Assembly (NCBI RefSeq): GCF_004684205.1
Contig: NZ_SRIO01000001.1
Location: 124,001-188,000 of the forward strand
DNA: 64,000 nt
Direction: 5' to 3'
Origin: Candidatus Macondimonas diazotrophica
GTDB lineage: Bacteria > Pseudomonadota > Gammaproteobacteria > UBA5335
Position numbers and translations under genes: made by a program. This document shows positions 61,370 to 64,000 of the stretch, in pieces (position 1 is the stretch's first letter; each line of letters begins with the position of its first letter). Below the pieces are notes generated by a model. It was not told where the DNA came from. It searched no databases and saw only the letters and a program-made list of their open reading frames with translations.

Positions 61370-63595
61370 ATGAGCGCGCCGACGGACCTCAACCGCCGCC
61401 AGTTCCTGCAGCTCACAGCCGCGACCGGCGGCGCGCTGGTACTGGGCCTGCAACTCACCGGCTGTGGTCCGGAACCGGTGGTGGACGCGCAGGGCCGCTT
61501 CGCGCCCAATGCCTGGATCCGCATCGATCCAGATGACACCATCACTTTGCTGGTGGGCCGCTCAGAGATGGGACAAGGCGTTCTCACCGCGCTGTCCATG
61601 CTGATCGCCGAGGAACTGGAAGTCGACCTCGCAGCGGTCTCCGTCGCCTTTGCCCCGGCCGATCGCGCCTATGACAACCCCATGATGTTCATTCAGGCCA
61701 CCGGTGGCAGTACCTCGGTCATGACCTCCTGGGAGCCGCTGCGGCAGGCCGGCGCCACCGCGCGGGAGATGCTGCGGGCTGCCGCCGCGGCGCGCTGGCA
61801 GGTGCCGGTGGCGGAATGTCGCGCCGAGGCCGGGGCCATCCATCATGACGCCAGCGGTCGCTCGGTCCGCTATGGCACACTCACTGCGGATGCCGCACGC
61901 CAACCCGTCCCGCGCCAAGTCGCACTGAAAGCGCGGGATGCGTTCCGCCTCATCGGCCACGACCAACGCCGGCTCGACGCCTTGGAAAAGGTCACCGGCC
62001 GGGCGCAGTTTGGAATCGATGTCGACCTGCCGGATCTGCTCGTCGCCTGTATCGCCCGCCCACCGGTCTTCGGCGCCCGCCTGCAACACTTCGATGCCAC
62101 TGCTGCGCAGGCCGTGCCCGGTGTTCGGGAAGTGTTCACCATTCCCGCGGGAGTCGCCGTGCTGGCCGAGGGCTACTGGGCCGCGCGCACGGGTCGCGAC
62201 GCATTGAGGATCACCTGGGAACCGCCGGCCGCCGCGGCCGCCGACAGCCCCGAGGTCAGTACCGCACTGCGCGCACTCGTCGCCGAATCCGGCCTGCGCG
62301 TCCGCCAGGATGGCAATCCGCTGGAGGTGCTGGCGCAGGCGCCGCAAACGCTCGAGGCGCACTACGAAGTGCCGCTGCTGGCGCATGCCACCATGGAGCC
62401 GATGAACGCCACGGCCTGGGTGCATGACGGCCGCTGCGAGGTGTGGGCGCCGACGCAGAACCAAGGCGGCGCGCGCGACACCGCCGCAGCACTGACCGGT
62501 CTTGCCGTGGCCGATGTCACCGTGCACACCACGCATCTCGGCGGCGGATTCGGTCGCCGGGTGGCGAACGACTTCATCGCCGAAGCCGTGGCCTGCGCAC
62601 TCAAGACCCCGCACCCCGTCAAAGTGATCTGGACGCGCGAAGACGACACCGCACACGATTACTACCGTCCGCCGGTCATCCATCACTTCACCGCCGGATT
62701 GGATGGAGAGGGCGAGCCCCTCGCCTGGCGGCACCGCGTGGCCGGGCCCTCGATCATCGCCCAGGCCGTGCCTGATCTGGCGCCGGCGGCGCTGCCGAAT
62801 CGGGCGCCGCGCCTGATCAAGAATGTCGTCGCCCGCAGCATGGCGCTGGCCACAGGAATGATTCCCGATTTCGTCGGCTTTGAAGGCGCGCGCGAGAACC
62901 CCTATGCCATCCCCAATCTGCGCGTCGAGTTCGCGACCCTGCGGCCCTACACGGTGCCGCTCGGCTTCTGGCGCTCGGTGGGCCATTCCCACAGCGCGTT
63001 TGCGGTGGAAAGCTTCATCGACGAGCTGGCTGCGCAGCGCGGAGCGGACCCGGTCACGTTCCGGCGACGGCTGCTGCGCGATCACCCCCGGCACCGGGCC
63101 GTGCTGGAACAGCTGGCCACGGCCAGCAACTGGGAAGCGTCACTTCCGCCGGGACAGGGACGGGGAATCGCGCTGCACGAGTCGTTCGGCAGCATCGTCG
63201 GTGAGGTTGCCGAGGTCGTGGTCGCGCCGGATGGTGCGGTGCGCGTCCAGCGCGTGGTGATCGCCGTCGACTGTGGCCAGGTCGTCAATCCGCTCACGGT
63301 GCGCGCGCAGATGGAAGGCGGCATGGCCTATGGCCTCAGCGCTGCACTGTTCGGTGCCATTACCATCCGGGACGGCGCCGTGGTCGAAGGCAATTTCGAC
63401 CGCTACCGAGTGTTGCGCATGAACGAGATGCCGCAGGTGGAGGTCCACATCGTGGACAGCGGCGCGGCGCCGGGCGGTGTGGGTGAACCGGCAACACCAC
63501 CGATTGCGCCCGCCGTCTGCAACGCGATCTTCGCCGCCACCGGCGTGCGCATCCGCCGTCTGCCCATTGATCCTGCCCTGCTCAAATCAGCCTGA
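61370..63595 (+). CDS. iorB: Molybdopterin-binding large subunit of a molybdenum hydroxylase (IorB-like)
   Basis: 741 residues. Tat-type signal [18 protein letters not shown] at the start indicates periplasmic export of the assembled enzyme. Xanthine-dehydrogenase-family molybdenum-cofactor segments: GRSEMGQG, the HLGGGFGRR loop, [12 protein letters not shown], and [19 protein letters not shown] near the end, with the conserved glutamate in GEPATP. The substrate could be an N-heterocycle or aldehyde; isoquinoline oxidase is the nearest recognised pattern. The adjacent Tat genes would provide the export route. Confidence 0.9.
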   Translation: MSAPTDLNRRQFLQLTAATGGALVLGLQLTGCGPEPVVDAQGRFAPNAWIRIDPDDTITLLVGRSEMGQGVLTALSMLIAEELEVDLAAVSVAFAPADRAYDNPMMFIQATGGSTSVMTSWEPLRQAGATAREMLRAAAAARWQVPVAECRAEAGAIHHDASGRSVRYGTLTADAARQPVPRQVALKARDAFRLIGHDQRRLDALEKVTGRAQFGIDVDLPDLLVACIARPPVFGARLQHFDATAAQAVPGVREVFTIPAGVAVLAEGYWAARTGRDALRITWEPPAAAAADSPEVSTALRALVAESGLRVRQDGNPLEVLAQAPQTLEAHYEVPLLAHATMEPMNATAWVHDGRCEVWAPTQNQGGARDTAAALTGLAVADVTVHTTHLGGGFGRRVANDFIAEAVACALKTPHPVKVIWTREDDTAHDYYRPPVIHHFTAGLDGEGEPLAWRHRVAGPSIIAQAVPDLAPAALPNRAPRLIKNVVARSMALATGMIPDFVGFEGARENPYAIPNLRVEFATLRPYTVPLGFWRSVGHSHSAFAVESFIDELAAQRGADPVTFRRRLLRDHPRHRAVLEQLATASNWEASLPPGQGRGIALHESFGSIVGEVAEVVVAPDGAVRVQRVVIAVDCGQVVNPLTVRAQMEGGMAYGLSAALFGAITIRDGAVVEGNFDRYRVLRMNEMPQVEVHIVDSGAAPGGVGEPATPPIAPAVCNAIFAATGVRIRRLPIDPALLKSA

Positions 63596-63620
63596 GCCCG
63601 TTCCCTGCCGGAGGCGCGCC

Positions 63621-64000
63621 ATGCAAGCCATTCGCATGCACCAGACCGGGGGCCCGGAAGTCTTTGCCCTCGAAACGCTGCCCGATCCTGCCCCTGTGCC
63701 AGGGGAGGTGCTCATTGACGTCGAGGCCGTCGGCGTCAATTTCATCGACTGTTATCACCGGAGCGGCCTGTATCCCCAGCCACTGCCGTTCACGCCCGGC
63801 GTGGAAGGGGCGGGGACCGTGTGCGCCCTCGGCACCGGCGTCACTGATTGGCAGATCGGGGATCGCGTGGCCTGGGCAGGCGTGCCGGGCAGCTACGCCG
63901 AACGGATCGTCGTGCCCACCGATCGGTTGGTGCCGATCCCGGCCACGCTGACCGCCGAGCAGGCAGCTGCCGCGCTGCTGCAGGGCCTCACTGCGCGCGT
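63621..64000 (+). CDS. Quinone oxidoreductase, zeta-crystallin type (partial, runs off window)
   Basis: About 126 residues visible, starting [18 protein letters not shown] after [20 protein letters not shown], then [10 protein letters not shown] and [10 protein letters not shown], are the opening of the MDR family NADPH:quinone reductase (QorA). The nucleotide-binding domain lies beyond the window. It is on the same strand 25 bp after the molybdenum hydroxylase genes. Confidence 0.9.
   Translation, partial: MQAIRMHQTGGPEVFALETLPDPAPVPGEVLIDVEAVGVNFIDCYHRSGLYPQPLPFTPGVEGAGTVCALGTGVTDWQIGDRVAWAGVPGSYAERIVVPTDRLVPIPATLTAEQAAAALLQGLTAR

Overview
The window is high-GC DNA, densely packed with genes. 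It most resembles the chromosome of a gammaproteobacterium. The evidence is gene order: yibN-grxC-secB-gpsA-trmL beside envC and a C-terminal processing protease, tamA-tamB, and a hisB-H-A-F-I-E block running into tatA-B-C. A RegB/RegA redox pair, a B12-dependent split NrdJ, a 1B-type dihydroorotate dehydrogenase and molybdenum hydroxylase subunits suggest a metabolically flexible environmental or lithotrophic lineage rather than an enteric one. The genus cannot be named from sequence alone.

Layout. 1-3.75 kb: regA (cut by the window edge), regB, a DJ-1 family gene and an S41 protease, all on minus. 3.9-9 kb: envC, then yibN-grxC-secB-gpsA on plus, trmL, and pyrD. 9-15 kb: a small RRM protein with a strong terminator, an unknown exported protein, a QseBC-like two-component pair, rhlE and tRNA-Arg(ACG). 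15-22.7 kb: lipid-type metabolism (GST, two SDRs, an LCAD-like acyl-CoA dehydrogenase), opgD and a SulP transporter. 22.7-31.9 kb: tamB/tamA, a lipoprotein, uvrD and a coiled-coil repeat protein. 32-37.2 kb: five overlapping genes for an acetyl-CoA-synthetase-like ligase, E1alpha, E1beta, E2 and an acyl carrier protein. 37.3-39.7 kb: a P-loop ATPase, a DUF2939 protein and a small outer-membrane barrel.

39.9-43.8 kb is the most unusual part. It is a relic chromosomal integron: a truncated, frameshifted integron integrase (intI) on plus, and on minus an array of cassettes separated by attC-like sites. The cassettes carry an alpha/beta hydrolase, a PrxQ-like peroxiredoxin, a MarC family protein and a cN-I type 5'-nucleotidase. 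The DNA is visibly more AT-rich and all cassette genes point away from intI. One cassette's start and end core sites are exact complements, as integron recombination predicts. The integrase remnant stops against the 3' end of nrdJb.

43.8-64 kb: split class II ribonucleotide reductase nrdJa/nrdJb with a good sigma70-type promoter and two NrdR-box-like palindromes, degQ, a TauE/SafE permease, a two-domain M16 peptidase lipoprotein, the tat and his genes, ureE-ureF without ureG or structural urease genes nearby, a DUF3617 protein, a GGDEF protein, an isoquinoline-oxidoreductase-like molybdenum hydroxylase pair, and the start of a quinone oxidoreductase.
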